Below are positions 8,454 through 16,861 of a stretch of 64,000 nucleotides of DNA, in pieces. The translations under genes were made by a program, and so were the position numbers. The notes beneath the pieces are model-generated. The model had not been told where the DNA came from and searched no databases. It saw only the letters and a program-made list of their open reading frames with translations. Source of the DNA: Flagellimonas spongiicola (lineage in GTDB: Bacteria; Bacteroidota; Bacteroidia; Flavobacteriales; Flavobacteriaceae); the NCBI RefSeq assembly GCF_023502425.1, contig NZ_JAMFMA010000001.1:1289347-1353346 (forward strand), in the 5' to 3' direction. Numbering within the stretch: the first letter of the stretch is position 1; each line of letters opens with the position of its first letter.

Positions 8454-8856
8454 TAGTAGTAAGTTTACAATTGGAAATTAAGTCTCCTTCTTCGTTGGTG
8501 ATTTTTATTTCCCATAATTGGGTAGTTCTGCCCTTATGGATAATTGAGGCCTTTGCAAAAACAAAACCTTCACGAATGGATTTGACATGGTTAGCAGAAA
8601 TCTCAATGCCTCTCACAAAAAATTCTTGCCCATCCAAGAAAACATAACTAGCCGCACTACCAACACTTTCAGCAAGTGCAACTGATGCTCCACCATGCAA
8701 AACACCATCTGGCTGGTGCACTTTTGCGGTCACCGGCATACGAGCCACTAAATAGTTCTCTCCTACATCAACATAGGTGATGTCCAAAGTTTCCATAAGC
8801 GTATTCTTGCAGATGCCATTGCATACTTCAAGAATCTTGGCTTTGTGTTCATTCAT
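8434..8856 (-). CDS. menI: Hotdog-fold thioesterase, likely 1,4-dihydroxy-2-naphthoyl-CoA hydrolase MenI
   Basis: A 140-residue PaaI/YdiI-type hotdog enzyme. The stretch GVLHGGASVALAESVGSAA closely follows the E. coli YdiI/MenI active-site segment, including the catalytic glutamate in LAES. In that family the enzyme releases DHNA from DHNA-CoA, and its place as first gene of menI-menF-menD supports this. The ATG at 8856 (MNEHKAK) is chosen; an upstream TTG at 8883 would place coding sequence across the -7 element at 8881-8888. The gene end overlaps menF by 20 nt. A general acyl-CoA thioesterase role cannot be excluded. Confidence 0.85.
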   Translation of the reverse strand: MNEHKAKILEVCNGICKNTLMETLDITYVDVGENYLVARMPVTAKVHQPDGVLHGGASVALAESVGSAASYVFLDGQEFFVRGIEISANHVKSIREGFVFAKASIIHKGRTTQLWEIKITNEEGDLISNCKLTTIALPRK

Positions 8857-8880
8857 ACCTGTAATTTTCGTAAAATTACG

Positions 8881-8888
8881 CAAAGGTA
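8881..8888 (-). promoter_or_regulatory. Candidate -7 promoter element of the men operon
   Basis: TACCTTTG on the minus strand matches the Bacteroidetes -7 consensus TAnnTTTG and lies about 25 nt before the menI ATG. No clear -33 TTTG was found at the usual distance. Confidence 0.45.
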
Positions 8889-8906
8889 TCGCATTATAGA
8901 AAGTTT

Positions 8907-9554
8907 ATGGGTTCCATTGAGAAGAAGGTCGCTTACACGACCCAAAACACGTATGAAACATTGAATCAACTCAATCCAAAGACCAAAAATGTCTGGTTGA
9001 TTTTTCATGGAATGGGTTACTTGAGTCGCTATTTCATTCGGTATTTTTCAAAACTTGATGCTAAAGAAAACTATATAATTGTACCCCAAGCTCCTTCTAA
9101 ATATTATTTGAAAGATGAATTCAAGTATGTGGGAGCAAGTTGGTTGACCAAGGAAAACACTGCTATGGAAACCGCAAATGTTTTGAACTATGTGGATGCT
9201 GTGTTTGAATCGGAACAAATACCAGAAAATGCCAATCTAATATTGTTTGGTTTTAGTCAAGGTGTTTCCATCGTGAGTCGATGGATGGTAAGTCGGAAAA
9301 TAACATGTAGTAGGTTGATTTTATATGCTGGAAGCATTCCTAATGAACTTCGGCAAAAGGACTTTGCTTTTATGGATTTGGGTTCTTCTAAAATCAAACT
9401 CGTTTACGGTTCCACCGATATTTATCTTACACCTGAACGAAGGCAAACGGAATTGGATAAAGTAAATGCATTGTTTGATGGAAAAGCAGAGATAATCAAT
9501 TTTGAAGGCGGCCATGAAGTGAAGCCCGAATTATTGGAAGAAATTATTTTATAA
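8907..9554 (+). CDS. Alpha/beta-hydrolase (carboxylesterase/phospholipase type)
   Basis: A 215-residue cytoplasmic serine hydrolase of the short carboxylesterase (PF02230-like) type. The oxyanion segment WLIFHGMGYLS is near residue 30, the nucleophile elbow GFSQG puts the catalytic serine at S117, the acid is probably the aspartate in YGSTDIYLTP, and the histidine is in FEGGHEV near residue 203. No signal peptide. It diverges from the men operon and ends 1 nt before the VOC gene, so these two are likely co-transcribed. Substrate unknown. Confidence 0.85.
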   Translation: MGSIEKKVAYTTQNTYETLNQLNPKTKNVWLIFHGMGYLSRYFIRYFSKLDAKENYIIVPQAPSKYYLKDEFKYVGASWLTKENTAMETANVLNYVDAVFESEQIPENANLILFGFSQGVSIVSRWMVSRKITCSRLILYAGSIPNELRQKDFAFMDLGSSKIKLVYGSTDIYLTPERRQTELDKVNALFDGKAEIINFEGGHEVKPELLEEIIL

Positions 9555-9555
9555 A

Positions 9556-9951
9556 ATGAACGAAATCAAAAGACAGTTGAGCAATGTTTCCCTTGTAGTG
9601 AGGGATTATGACGAAGCAATAAAGTACTATGTAGGCGTTTTAAACTTCGAATTGCACCAAGATGTTGATTTGGGGGACGGTAAAAGATGGGTGGTTGTAG
9701 GACCTAAAAACGCGGAATGTGGCTTGGTACTTGGAAAAGCTGTTGGTGCAAGACAAGAATCTGCCATTGGTAATCAAACTGGCGGTAGGGTTTTCCTGTT
9801 CTTACATACTTCCGATTTCTGGAGTGATTATAAATCAATGAAAACCAAGGGTGTTATCTTTAAGGAAAAACCTAGAGAAGAAGCATATGGCACCGTGGTG
9901 GTTTTTGAAGATCTATACGGCAACCTTTGGGATTTACTGGAACTTAATTAG
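9556..9951 (+). CDS. VOC family (glyoxalase/bleomycin resistance-like) protein
   Basis: A 131-residue single-module vicinal-oxygen-chelate protein: NVSLVVRDYDEAIKYYVGVLNFEL at the start and EAYGTVVVFEDLYGNLWDLLEL at the end are the two beta-alpha-beta-beta-beta halves, with the closing glutamate in LLEL a typical metal ligand. Such proteins include glyoxalases, dioxygenases and antibiotic-binding proteins; nothing here fixes the substrate. It starts 1 nt after the hydrolase and overlaps the convergent gene at 9944 by 8 nt. Confidence 0.85.
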   Translation: MNEIKRQLSNVSLVVRDYDEAIKYYVGVLNFELHQDVDLGDGKRWVVVGPKNAECGLVLGKAVGARQESAIGNQTGGRVFLFLHTSDFWSDYKSMKTKGVIFKEKPREEAYGTVVVFEDLYGNLWDLLELN

Positions 9952-10870
9952 GTTCTTGGCTTTCTTCTATTTCTTCAGGTTTATAATACGCTATCCTTCT
10001 GGTTGAATAGGTATTATCCGGGGTGACGATTTTTTTTATCCAGTTCTTTTCCGGATTGCTGTCAAATTGGAAGATAAACTCCTTGACGGCAACAGCATTA
10101 GCGGTTTTTGTAGTTACCTTTTCAAGAATTCCCTCTGCATCGTATTCATAGATCAACTTTCGTTCAGACTGAAACTCCTTTTCAGAAACATTATAGGCAA
10201 AGTACTCCTCTGAAGCTAAACGCCCATCATCATGAACCGTTTTTTCACAGGCTTTGTTAGGCTCGCCATCAATGAAATCTTTGGTAAGCTCAATTTTAAG
10301 GTACCCTTGCACAGTTTTCTTTTCAGAAGTACGAATTGATTTTTCCAATATCCCGTTGTGCAAATAACTCGTGGTAAGTTCATTTTTATACGGTTCATAT
10401 TGTACGGTGCTTTCATCTACACCCTCTGCGTTGGAAGTCGTTATCTTCACCAATCGATTTTCTTCATCAAATTCATATTCCTGTTGCTCTAGGAACTCTT
10501 TATCGTAGGAAACAATCTTTTCATATAGCTTTTGTGGCTGCAAACTATCCCTAGCGTAAAAATTTACCATCGACGTCGAAGCATCCAACATATTGTCCTT
10601 GTAACTTTCCATCCTTTTTTCCACAAGATGGTCGTTTTCATACTTAAAGTAGGTAATGTCCTGGTCTGTTTCGTTGTATTGAGTAACCGTTTTAATCAAA
10701 TAGCCTTGCTTATCAAATTCAAAAAGCTCACGACCATAATCCGTAATCACAAGGCAGGATTTCACAGGACCAACTAAATCAAAATCCTTAACTGTAAGCA
10801 ATTGGATTTCCTGCCCATTGGTTGGGAAATTCATCAAAAGCAGTAAAACAATTAAGTATCTTCCTATCAT
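9944..10870 (-). CDS. Secreted protein with YD/RHS-like beta repeats, unknown function
   Basis: A 308-residue protein that starts with a signal peptide (MIGRYLIVLLLLMNFPTNGQ). The mature part is built of strand-turn-strand units such as ELFEFDKQGYLIKTVTQYNE, YEFDEENRLVKITTSN and YEYDAEGILEKVTTKT, resembling the repeats of RHS/YD proteins and of MORN-like toxin-antitoxin accessory proteins, but short and without a toxin domain. It is not recognised as a named family. No operon partner is clear; the gene on its left is convergent and overlaps by 8 nt. Confidence 0.65.
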   Translation of the reverse strand: MIGRYLIVLLLLMNFPTNGQEIQLLTVKDFDLVGPVKSCLVITDYGRELFEFDKQGYLIKTVTQYNETDQDITYFKYENDHLVEKRMESYKDNMLDASTSMVNFYARDSLQPQKLYEKIVSYDKEFLEQQEYEFDEENRLVKITTSNAEGVDESTVQYEPYKNELTTSYLHNGILEKSIRTSEKKTVQGYLKIELTKDFIDGEPNKACEKTVHDDGRLASEEYFAYNVSEKEFQSERKLIYEYDAEGILEKVTTKTANAVAVKEFIFQFDSNPEKNWIKKIVTPDNTYSTRRIAYYKPEEIEESQEPN

Positions 10871-10925
10871 ACTTCAAAATTAATTCGAAAAGTTACAATA
10901 GTAAAACAAAAAGGATGCCACTTAT

Positions 10926-12182
10926 CTAAAATTTACGATGAGGATTGAAGGGATCGATATTCATGGACAATTTTTCTTCGGAAATCAATTCAGTAATCAA
11001 TTTACCAGTGGCCGGGCCTAAGCTCCAACCCATCATAGCATGTCCTGTGGCAATATGAAGATTTTTGTGCTTCTTGGATGTTCCGATGTAAGGTAAACCA
11101 TCAGGCGAAACCGGTCTTAGGCCACATTGCGCATTCTGTTTATCGCTATCTGGAATTTTCACACCTTTGTAATATCTAGCTGCACCTTGTGCAATAGCCT
11201 CCACCCTTTCTTTACGAATTTTACTGTTGATTCCGGAAAACTCCATGGTTCCTGCAAATCGCGTAAATCCATCCATTGGAGTGACCGCCATCTTAGCTTC
11301 CATGAGAATCGCCGGCATTGAAATGTTGGTAGGCGTTTCCACATTTATACGATATCCTTTTCCGGCTTGTAACGGTAAACGAACCCCTAGTTTTTTTGAC
11401 AAATTAGATGTCCATGACCCAGCTGCAAATACCACATCATCAGCTGCGTACTCAGATTTATTGGTTTGCACACCGGTAAGTTTGCCATCCGTCTGTATTA
11501 CATCCTCAACGGTTTCATTTTTATGGATTTTTACACCACTTTTTTGAAGGTGCTTGATCATTCGCTCCATAATCTGGTGCGGGGTAGTGTGCCAATCAGA
11601 TTCGTAGTGAAAAGCTCCTTTTACATTGAGTTCAACATTGGGTTCCAATACGCTTAGGCCGTCCAAGTCCAAATGATTTACCACCAAGCCCATGTCCCTA
11701 GCGCGATCTGCAACCTCCTTTTCATGATCACGTTCTTTTTTGGTTTGGTACATCATTAAGAGCCCCTTTCGCTCCATATGAAATTCACCCAAATCGCCAG
11801 AATCCCAAATCGCTTTGTACAACTCACGGCTAAGCAAGTTAATGTCCATAATAACAGGCATTGCTTGTTGTACTTTTTCTTTGGTGGATGATTTTTTAAA
11901 ATACCAAGCCCATTTCATGAAATCTAAGTCCAGCCTCGGTTTCATGTAAAATGGACTTGATGAATTGAACATGTATTTGATTCCTTTGGAAATCATGCCT
12001 GGTGAAGCCAAGGGAACAATATGACTGGGAGTAATATATCCCGCATTCACATAGGAGGCCCCAGAATCCATATTGGACATATCCAGAACCGTAACATCAT
12101 GTCCTTTTTTTTGCAAAAAATAAGCGGTGGACAATCCAACAATGCCACCACCAACAATCAACACACTTTTGTTAGATGCCAT
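10926..12182 (-). CDS. FAD-dependent D-amino-acid dehydrogenase, probable cis-4-hydroxy-D-proline oxidase
   Basis: A 418-residue DadA-type flavoprotein. The N-terminal VLIVGGGIVGLSTAYFLQKKGHDV is the dinucleotide-binding fold (GxGxxG at 11-16); the C-terminal GLRPVSPDGLPYIGTSKKHKNLHIATGHAMMGWSLGPATGKL closes the FAD site. It starts 1 nt after the hydroxyproline epimerase stop and is the third gene of that operon, so the likely substrate is cis-4-hydroxy-D-proline, oxidised to 1-pyrroline-4-hydroxy-2-carboxylate. A general D-amino-acid dehydrogenase is the alternative. Electron acceptor is probably the respiratory chain, as in DadA. Confidence 0.85.
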   Translation of the reverse strand: MASNKSVLIVGGGIVGLSTAYFLQKKGHDVTVLDMSNMDSGASYVNAGYITPSHIVPLASPGMISKGIKYMFNSSSPFYMKPRLDLDFMKWAWYFKKSSTKEKVQQAMPVIMDINLLSRELYKAIWDSGDLGEFHMERKGLLMMYQTKKERDHEKEVADRARDMGLVVNHLDLDGLSVLEPNVELNVKGAFHYESDWHTTPHQIMERMIKHLQKSGVKIHKNETVEDVIQTDGKLTGVQTNKSEYAADDVVFAAGSWTSNLSKKLGVRLPLQAGKGYRINVETPTNISMPAILMEAKMAVTPMDGFTRFAGTMEFSGINSKIRKERVEAIAQGAARYYKGVKIPDSDKQNAQCGLRPVSPDGLPYIGTSKKHKNLHIATGHAMMGWSLGPATGKLITELISEEKLSMNIDPFNPHRKF

Positions 12183-12183
12183 A

Positions 12184-13194
12184 TTATATTACTTGAAAAC
12201 CATGGGCGTAAGGATCGTCTTCAGTGTCAATGGTAATGGTATTTCTTCCATACACTTTTGCCCAACCCTGTATGCTAGGGATTATGGCTTTATGTCCATC
12301 CAAAACGGTTTCCTTTTCCACCTTTCCCACAAATGTAGAACCTATATAGCTTTCATGGATATATTCATCACCAATTTTTAATAGATTCTTGGCATAAAGC
12401 TGTGCCATACGAGCCGATGTGCCCGTTCCGCAAGGGGAACGGTCAATTGCCTTGTCACCATAGAATACAGCATTTCTTCCCGAAGAATTGGAATTTATAG
12501 GTGCTCCCGTCCATAGCATATGGCTTACCTTATTGATGGCAGAATTTTCTGGATGCACAAAATGACCCGGGTATTTTGTATTGATTCTTGAACGAAGTTC
12601 TTGGGAAAATTGAATGAGTTCTCCTGCTGAAAAATCCTGTACTCCAGAAAAGTTGGTCTGCGGATCAACAATGGCATAAAAATTACCGCCATAGGCCACA
12701 TCAAATTGTAGTTCCCCAAGAAAACTGGATTCAATTTTTAGGTTTTGACCTGCCAAATAACTTTTTACATTGGTAATACGAACCCATTTCACCTTATCCT
12801 TCTCCTTCAAGTAATCAATTTCAACCAAACCTGCCGGTGTTTCCAAATTGACTTTACCTTCTTTTTTAGGCTTTATCAATCCTTCTTCCAGAGCTATGGT
12901 CATAGTTCCTATGGTTCCATGTCCGCACATGGGAAGACAGCCACTGGTTTCTATGAACAAAACAGCAACATCGTTTGCGGGGTCATGTGGTGGATACAAT
13001 ATACTCCCACTCATCATATCATGGCCACGAGGTTCATACATTAACCCAGTACGAACCCAATCATATTCTTTAAGAAAATGCTGACGCTTTTCCTCCATAG
13101 AATTACCTTGGAGTTCCGGCCCTCCATCAACAACTAGTCGAACCGGATTACCACACGTATGCGCATCTATGCATTTATATGTATGTACGCTCAT
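12184..13194 (-). CDS. 4-hydroxyproline 2-epimerase (proline racemase family)
   Basis: A 336-residue enzyme with both catalytic cysteines of the racemase/epimerase branch: C90 in MCGHGT and C255 in SPCGTGT. A Thr in place of the first Cys would indicate the dehydratase branch; it is absent. Together with the flanking deaminase and oxidase genes this fits conversion of trans-4-hydroxy-L-proline to cis-4-hydroxy-D-proline. Its ATG overlaps the stop of the deaminase gene by one nucleotide (TAATG), so translation is coupled. Strict proline racemase activity is less likely because of the context. Confidence 0.92.
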   Translation of the reverse strand: MSVHTYKCIDAHTCGNPVRLVVDGGPELQGNSMEEKRQHFLKEYDWVRTGLMYEPRGHDMMSGSILYPPHDPANDVAVLFIETSGCLPMCGHGTIGTMTIALEEGLIKPKKEGKVNLETPAGLVEIDYLKEKDKVKWVRITNVKSYLAGQNLKIESSFLGELQFDVAYGGNFYAIVDPQTNFSGVQDFSAGELIQFSQELRSRINTKYPGHFVHPENSAINKVSHMLWTGAPINSNSSGRNAVFYGDKAIDRSPCGTGTSARMAQLYAKNLLKIGDEYIHESYIGSTFVGKVEKETVLDGHKAIIPSIQGWAKVYGRNTITIDTEDDPYAHGFQVI

Positions 13195-14102
13195 TAAATA
13201 TTAGGAATAATTGGTCTGGTTTTTACACCTTCTTCAATAATCGACAAGACACGGTTACGTTCATCGCCTTGCAATGGTAATCTTGGCAACCGAACATTTT
13301 CAGTACCAATACCCGTAGCTACTTCGGCAAGTTTAATATTCTGTACCAATTGTGGATTGATATCCAATTCCAACAACGGCATGAACCAATTATAAATTCT
13401 ACTGGCTTCTTCAATTCTACCTGCTTTTACCAACTCATAAACGGCAACGGTTTCTCTAGGGAAAGCACATACTAACCCAGCTACCCATCCATCAGCACCC
13501 ATGACCAAACTCTCCATTGCCAAAGTATCAACACCGCATAAAATGCTTAATCTATCCTCAAAACGATTTCGGATTCGGATCACATTCGTAATATCCCTTG
13601 TGGATTCCTTAACGGCTTGAATGTTATCATGTTTCAACAGTTCTTCAAACATATCCAAAGTCACTTCTATTTTATAGTCAACCGGATTATTGTAAATCAT
13701 TATTGGCAATGAAGTGGAAGAAGCTATGGCCTTAAAATAAGCTACGGTTTCATAATCCGTTGACTTGTATCGCATTGGAGGTAAAACCATTAATCCAGAT
13801 GCACCTTGGTCTTGGGCACGTTCCGCCGCTTTAATTGCTTCTTTTGTTGATTGCTCCGCGATGTTCATGACCACAGGAACTTTTCCATCAACCAAATTAA
13901 CTGTATGCTCAACAAGTATTTTCTTTTCTTCAGTGTCAAGCGTACTGGCTTCTCCCAAAGTTCCTCCAAGAATAATCCCGTGCACACCAGCTTCTAGCTG
14001 TGCATTGATGTTTGTCGTGAACATATCAAGATCCAACATATCCGCATCTGTAAATTTCGTGGTAACAGCGGGCATTACCCCTTTCCAACTAAAGTTTGTC
14101 AT
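13194..14102 (-). CDS. DapA-family lyase, probable 1-pyrroline-4-hydroxy-2-carboxylate deaminase
   Basis: A 302-residue dihydrodipicolinate synthase/N-acetylneuraminate lyase family TIM barrel. The Schiff-base lysine is K165 (IQAVKEST) and the conserved tyrosine is Y137 (IMIYNNPVDY); GGTLGEASTLDTEE is the substrate carboxylate loop. As first gene of the hydroxyproline operon it most likely deaminates and dehydrates 1-pyrroline-4-hydroxy-2-carboxylate to 2-oxoglutarate semialdehyde. The dehydrogenase for the next step is not in the window. The promoter region shared with the divergent AraC gene is 14103-14226. Confidence 0.88.
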   Translation of the reverse strand: MTNFSWKGVMPAVTTKFTDADMLDLDMFTTNINAQLEAGVHGIILGGTLGEASTLDTEEKKILVEHTVNLVDGKVPVVMNIAEQSTKEAIKAAERAQDQGASGLMVLPPMRYKSTDYETVAYFKAIASSTSLPIMIYNNPVDYKIEVTLDMFEELLKHDNIQAVKESTRDITNVIRIRNRFEDRLSILCGVDTLAMESLVMGADGWVAGLVCAFPRETVAVYELVKAGRIEEASRIYNWFMPLLELDINPQLVQNIKLAEVATGIGTENVRLPRLPLQGDERNRVLSIIEEGVKTRPIIPNI

Positions 14103-14117
14103 CTAAAAAGTTTTTTA

Positions 14118-14125
14118 CAAAAGTA
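14118..14125 (-). promoter_or_regulatory. Candidate -7 element of the hydroxyproline operon
   Basis: TACTTTTG on the minus strand fits TAnnTTTG and would start transcription about 10 nt before the ATG at 14102. The -33 position has no TTTG, as expected for an activator-dependent promoter. Confidence 0.4.
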
Positions 14126-14176
14126 GATGGCATTATGAGTCTAATATTCCTTAAAATTAGCTGATACTTCCATTAT

Positions 14177-14216
14177 ATTACCTCATTTTATATTTTTATC
14201 CTATATAGAAGGTAAT
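14177..14216. promoter_or_regulatory. Inverted repeat, candidate AraC operator
   Basis: ATTACCT at 14177-14183 is mirrored by AGGTAAT at 14210-14216; the arm centres are 33 bp apart, about three helical turns, inside the divergent region between the AraC gene and the hydroxyproline operon. It is the only clear symmetry there. Binding by the neighbouring regulator is inferred. Confidence 0.35.
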
Positions 14217-14226
14217 TTATGCGAAT

Positions 14227-15069
14227 ATGAAAGTATACTCCTTTAAGATACCTAAAAAACCTGGTGCCAATATTGTGGTGCAAAAAGATGAAGGAAAAGC
14301 TTTTTATGATAAGCTGCATCAACATGAGGAAATCCAAATAAGTTATATGCTAAAAGGAAATGGCAAATTGATTGTTGGTGATAGTGTCTATTCATTTAGC
14401 AGCGGAAATTACTTTGTAATTGGCAGTCGTATTCCACATTTGTTCAAGAGTGCAATTGATCAAGAAAAAGTTGAAATGCACTCTGTTTTCTTTTCATTGG
14501 ATTCTTTTGGCGCTTCTTTCTTTGACTTACAGGAAATGGATGAACTCAGACCGTTTTTCAAATTCGCCAATACTGGATTTAAACTAAGGGATGCCAATGC
14601 TGCGCTGGCTCAAACCATGGAGCGAATGTTCGGTCAGAGTAACTTTTACCGTTTTGTTTCCCTAATGAGCATACTAAAGGAAATGAGTCAAATGCAAAAA
14701 GAGCGGCTCTCCGTATTTGTTCATTCCAAGGATTTATCCTTAGATCACGGAGAACGCCTACGCACGGTCTTTGATTTTGTCATGGCGAATTTTCATCAGA
14801 CAATCACACTGGATAAAATTGCTAAACTTGTTCATATGACCCCTAATGCATTTTGTAGGTTTTTCAAACAACGCACCAACAAGACCTTTTTTTCATTCCT
14901 AAATGAAATTCGTGTAGAGCATGTATGTCAGATTTTAATGGAAAAAAAAGATATATCTATAATTGAAGCAGCAAACAGTTCCGGATTCAATTCCATTTCC
15001 AACTTCAACAAAACCTTTAAAGATATCAAGGGAACCAGTCCAACAAAGTATTTAAATGATATCGCATAA
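14227..15069 (+). CDS. AraC-family transcriptional regulator of the hydroxyproline operon
   Basis: A 280-residue regulator with an N-terminal cupin-like ligand domain (HQHEEIQISYMLKGNGKLIVGDSVYSFSSGNYFVIGSRIPHLF) and a C-terminal AraC double helix-turn-helix at about 178-278 (TLDKIAKLVHMTPNAFCRFFKQRTNKTFFSFLNEIRVEHVCQIL then SIIEAANSSGFNSISNFNKTFKDIKGTSPTKY). It is divergent from the deaminase-epimerase-oxidase operon with 124 bp between starts, so it is most likely the operon's regulator, with hydroxyproline or a pathway intermediate as effector (inference). Confidence 0.9.
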   Translation: MKVYSFKIPKKPGANIVVQKDEGKAFYDKLHQHEEIQISYMLKGNGKLIVGDSVYSFSSGNYFVIGSRIPHLFKSAIDQEKVEMHSVFFSLDSFGASFFDLQEMDELRPFFKFANTGFKLRDANAALAQTMERMFGQSNFYRFVSLMSILKEMSQMQKERLSVFVHSKDLSLDHGERLRTVFDFVMANFHQTITLDKIAKLVHMTPNAFCRFFKQRTNKTFFSFLNEIRVEHVCQILMEKKDISIIEAANSSGFNSISNFNKTFKDIKGTSPTKYLNDIA

Positions 15070-15138
15070 TTCGATATCTGGACAATTGGATAATTTGAGT
15101 TTGTTATTTTTGGCAGACTATTAGACAAAATTCTTAAA

Positions 15139-16695
15139 ATGAGATTTATACTTATTCTACTCGCAGGGTTTTACATTTCCTGTAACAGTTCACAAAAAAC
15201 GATTGAAAATGTAACTACCGTAACCAAGGACCCTGACCCTGTAACTTATGCCTCCACTATTACACAAGACGATTTAAAGAAGCATCTTTACGTGTACGCA
15301 TCAGATGAGTTTGAAGGACGGGAAACTGGTAAACCGGGACAGAAAAAGGCAGTAGACTATATAAAATCATATTATGAAAATATAAATGTTCCCGCAGTTA
15401 AATCTGATGGGGATTATTTACAAAAAGTTCCATTGGAAATTGCCCAAGTACCTGAAGGAACCATAACCTTAAACGGCTCCGATTATGGTCTAGGCGATGA
15501 TGTATTGACATTTTCTGAGGCTGTTGGGGATTATGTTGAACTCACTTATGTTGGGTTTGGCATAGAGGAAGGCACCTACTCTGACTACACTACTATTGAT
15601 GTAAAGGATAAACTTGTATTGATAAAAGCTGGTGAACCAAAGGATGCCGATGGAAACTATGTGCTTTCTGGAACCAAAGAAAAATCTGCATGGGGCAACA
15701 TGAGCGAAGGTGTAGGTAAAAAATCATCCTTAGCCTATGAAAAAGGTGCAAAAGGAGTGCTTTATTATGACACGGATAATTTTGGACGTTACAAACGTTA
15801 TTTTACCTACATGAGCAACAACAAAAGTGGACAGATGAGCCTGAAAGACAGTAGTCCGAGTCAAATACTTGTTATGTTGAACAAAAAATCCGTAGCCGAC
15901 ATAAAAGCGGATATTGAAACTGATGATACTCCAAAAACTATCGCTGTCAATATTAAATTTGATGTAAAAAGTTCCAGTACGGAAATTGATTCGGAAAACG
16001 TGGCTGCCATAATCAAAGGCTCTGAAAAACCTGATGAATATGTCATTGTATCATCGCATTTAGATCACATTGGAATGACAGCTGACGGTCAAATAAACAA
16101 CGGGGCAGATGATGATGGTTCAGGTACCGTAGCGCTACTCGAAATTGCGGAAGCTTTCAAAAAGGCATCAGATGCTGGAAATGGCCCAAAACGATCTATT
16201 GTATTGCTACACGTTACGGGAGAAGAAAAAGGCTTGTTGGGTTCACAGTACTATACGGATATTGAGCCGTTGCTACCATTAAATCAGACGGTGGCAAATC
16301 TTAACATAGATATGATAGGCAGAATTGACCCAGATCGCAATGGTGACAGAAATTATATTTACTTGATTGGGTCTGATAAGTTGAGTACGGAATTGCATAA
16401 TCTTTCAGAAGAGATCAATTCCAAATATGCACAGCTTGAATTGGATTATAAATACAATGATGAAAATGATCCAAATCGCTTTTATTATCGCAGTGACCAT
16501 TACAATTTTGCAAAAAACAACATTCCAATCATCTTTTATTTTAATGGGACACATGAGGATTATCACAGACCTGGTGATACCCCTGATAAAATCAACTACG
16601 ATCTTTTGGAGAATAGAACCCGATTGATTTTCCATACGGCATGGGAAGTCGCCAATAGGGAAAATAAAGTTATTGTGGATAAACCCGCAAAATAA
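15139..16695 (+). CDS. M28-family zinc metallopeptidase lipoprotein with PA domain
   Basis: A 518-residue exported aminopeptidase-like enzyme. The signal peptide ends in a lipobox with C15 (FYISC), so it is probably lipid-anchored. Residues about 115-275 form an inserted PA-type domain. The catalytic domain has the M28 zinc ligands: H307 region (SSHLDHIG), D324 (ADDDGSGT), the E362/E363 pair (VTGEEKG), D391 (NIDMIGR) and H476 (DYHRPGD). It probably releases amino acids from peptides outside the cytoplasm. A strong terminator follows at 16709-16739. It starts 69 nt after the AraC gene and seems independent of it. Confidence 0.92.
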   Translation: MRFILILLAGFYISCNSSQKTIENVTTVTKDPDPVTYASTITQDDLKKHLYVYASDEFEGRETGKPGQKKAVDYIKSYYENINVPAVKSDGDYLQKVPLEIAQVPEGTITLNGSDYGLGDDVLTFSEAVGDYVELTYVGFGIEEGTYSDYTTIDVKDKLVLIKAGEPKDADGNYVLSGTKEKSAWGNMSEGVGKKSSLAYEKGAKGVLYYDTDNFGRYKRYFTYMSNNKSGQMSLKDSSPSQILVMLNKKSVADIKADIETDDTPKTIAVNIKFDVKSSSTEIDSENVAAIIKGSEKPDEYVIVSSHLDHIGMTADGQINNGADDDGSGTVALLEIAEAFKKASDAGNGPKRSIVLLHVTGEEKGLLGSQYYTDIEPLLPLNQTVANLNIDMIGRIDPDRNGDRNYIYLIGSDKLSTELHNLSEEINSKYAQLELDYKYNDENDPNRFYYRSDHYNFAKNNIPIIFYFNGTHEDYHRPGDTPDKINYDLLENRTRLIFHTAWEVANRENKVIVDKPAK

Positions 16696-16708
16696 GGCTT
16701 CAAAACTA

Positions 16709-16739
16709 AAAAAGCCCTCCAAATTGGAGGGCTTTTTTT
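16709..16739. terminator. Bidirectional terminator between M28 gene and tRNA-His
   Basis: GCCCTCC-AAATT-GGAGGGC flanked by A-tract and T-tract. It can end the plus-strand peptidase transcript and the minus-strand tRNA-His transcript. Confidence 0.9.
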
Positions 16740-16742
16740 ATG

Positions 16743-16817
16743 GGTGGAAGACCGGGTTCGAACCGGCGACCTCTGGAACCACAATCCAGCGCTCTAACCA
16801 ACTGAGCTACAACCACC
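16743..16817 (-). tRNA. tRNA-His (anticodon GTG)
   Basis: The minus strand folds as a tRNA: D-arm GCTC/GAGC, anticodon stem CTGGA/TCCAG with loop TTGTGGT (anticodon GTG), variable loop, and T-arm GCCGG/CCGGT with loop TTCGAAC. It has the extra 5' G (G-1) opposite C73 that marks tRNA-His. CCA is not encoded. Unusual: acceptor positions 5-68 and 6-67 are T opposite T in this sequence, giving two adjacent U-U mismatches in an otherwise standard stem. Confidence 0.93.
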
Positions 16818-16830
16818 ATTTAAGCGGAGG

Positions 16831-16861
16831 CAAAAATACTTTTTTTATTTCTTTCAACAAA
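16831..16861 (-). promoter_or_regulatory. Promoter of tRNA-His
   Basis: On the minus strand TTTG (16861-16858) and TATTTTTG (16838-16831) are separated by exactly 19 nt, the full Bacteroidetes vegetative consensus, with the tRNA 5' end about 14 nt downstream. Confidence 0.75.
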
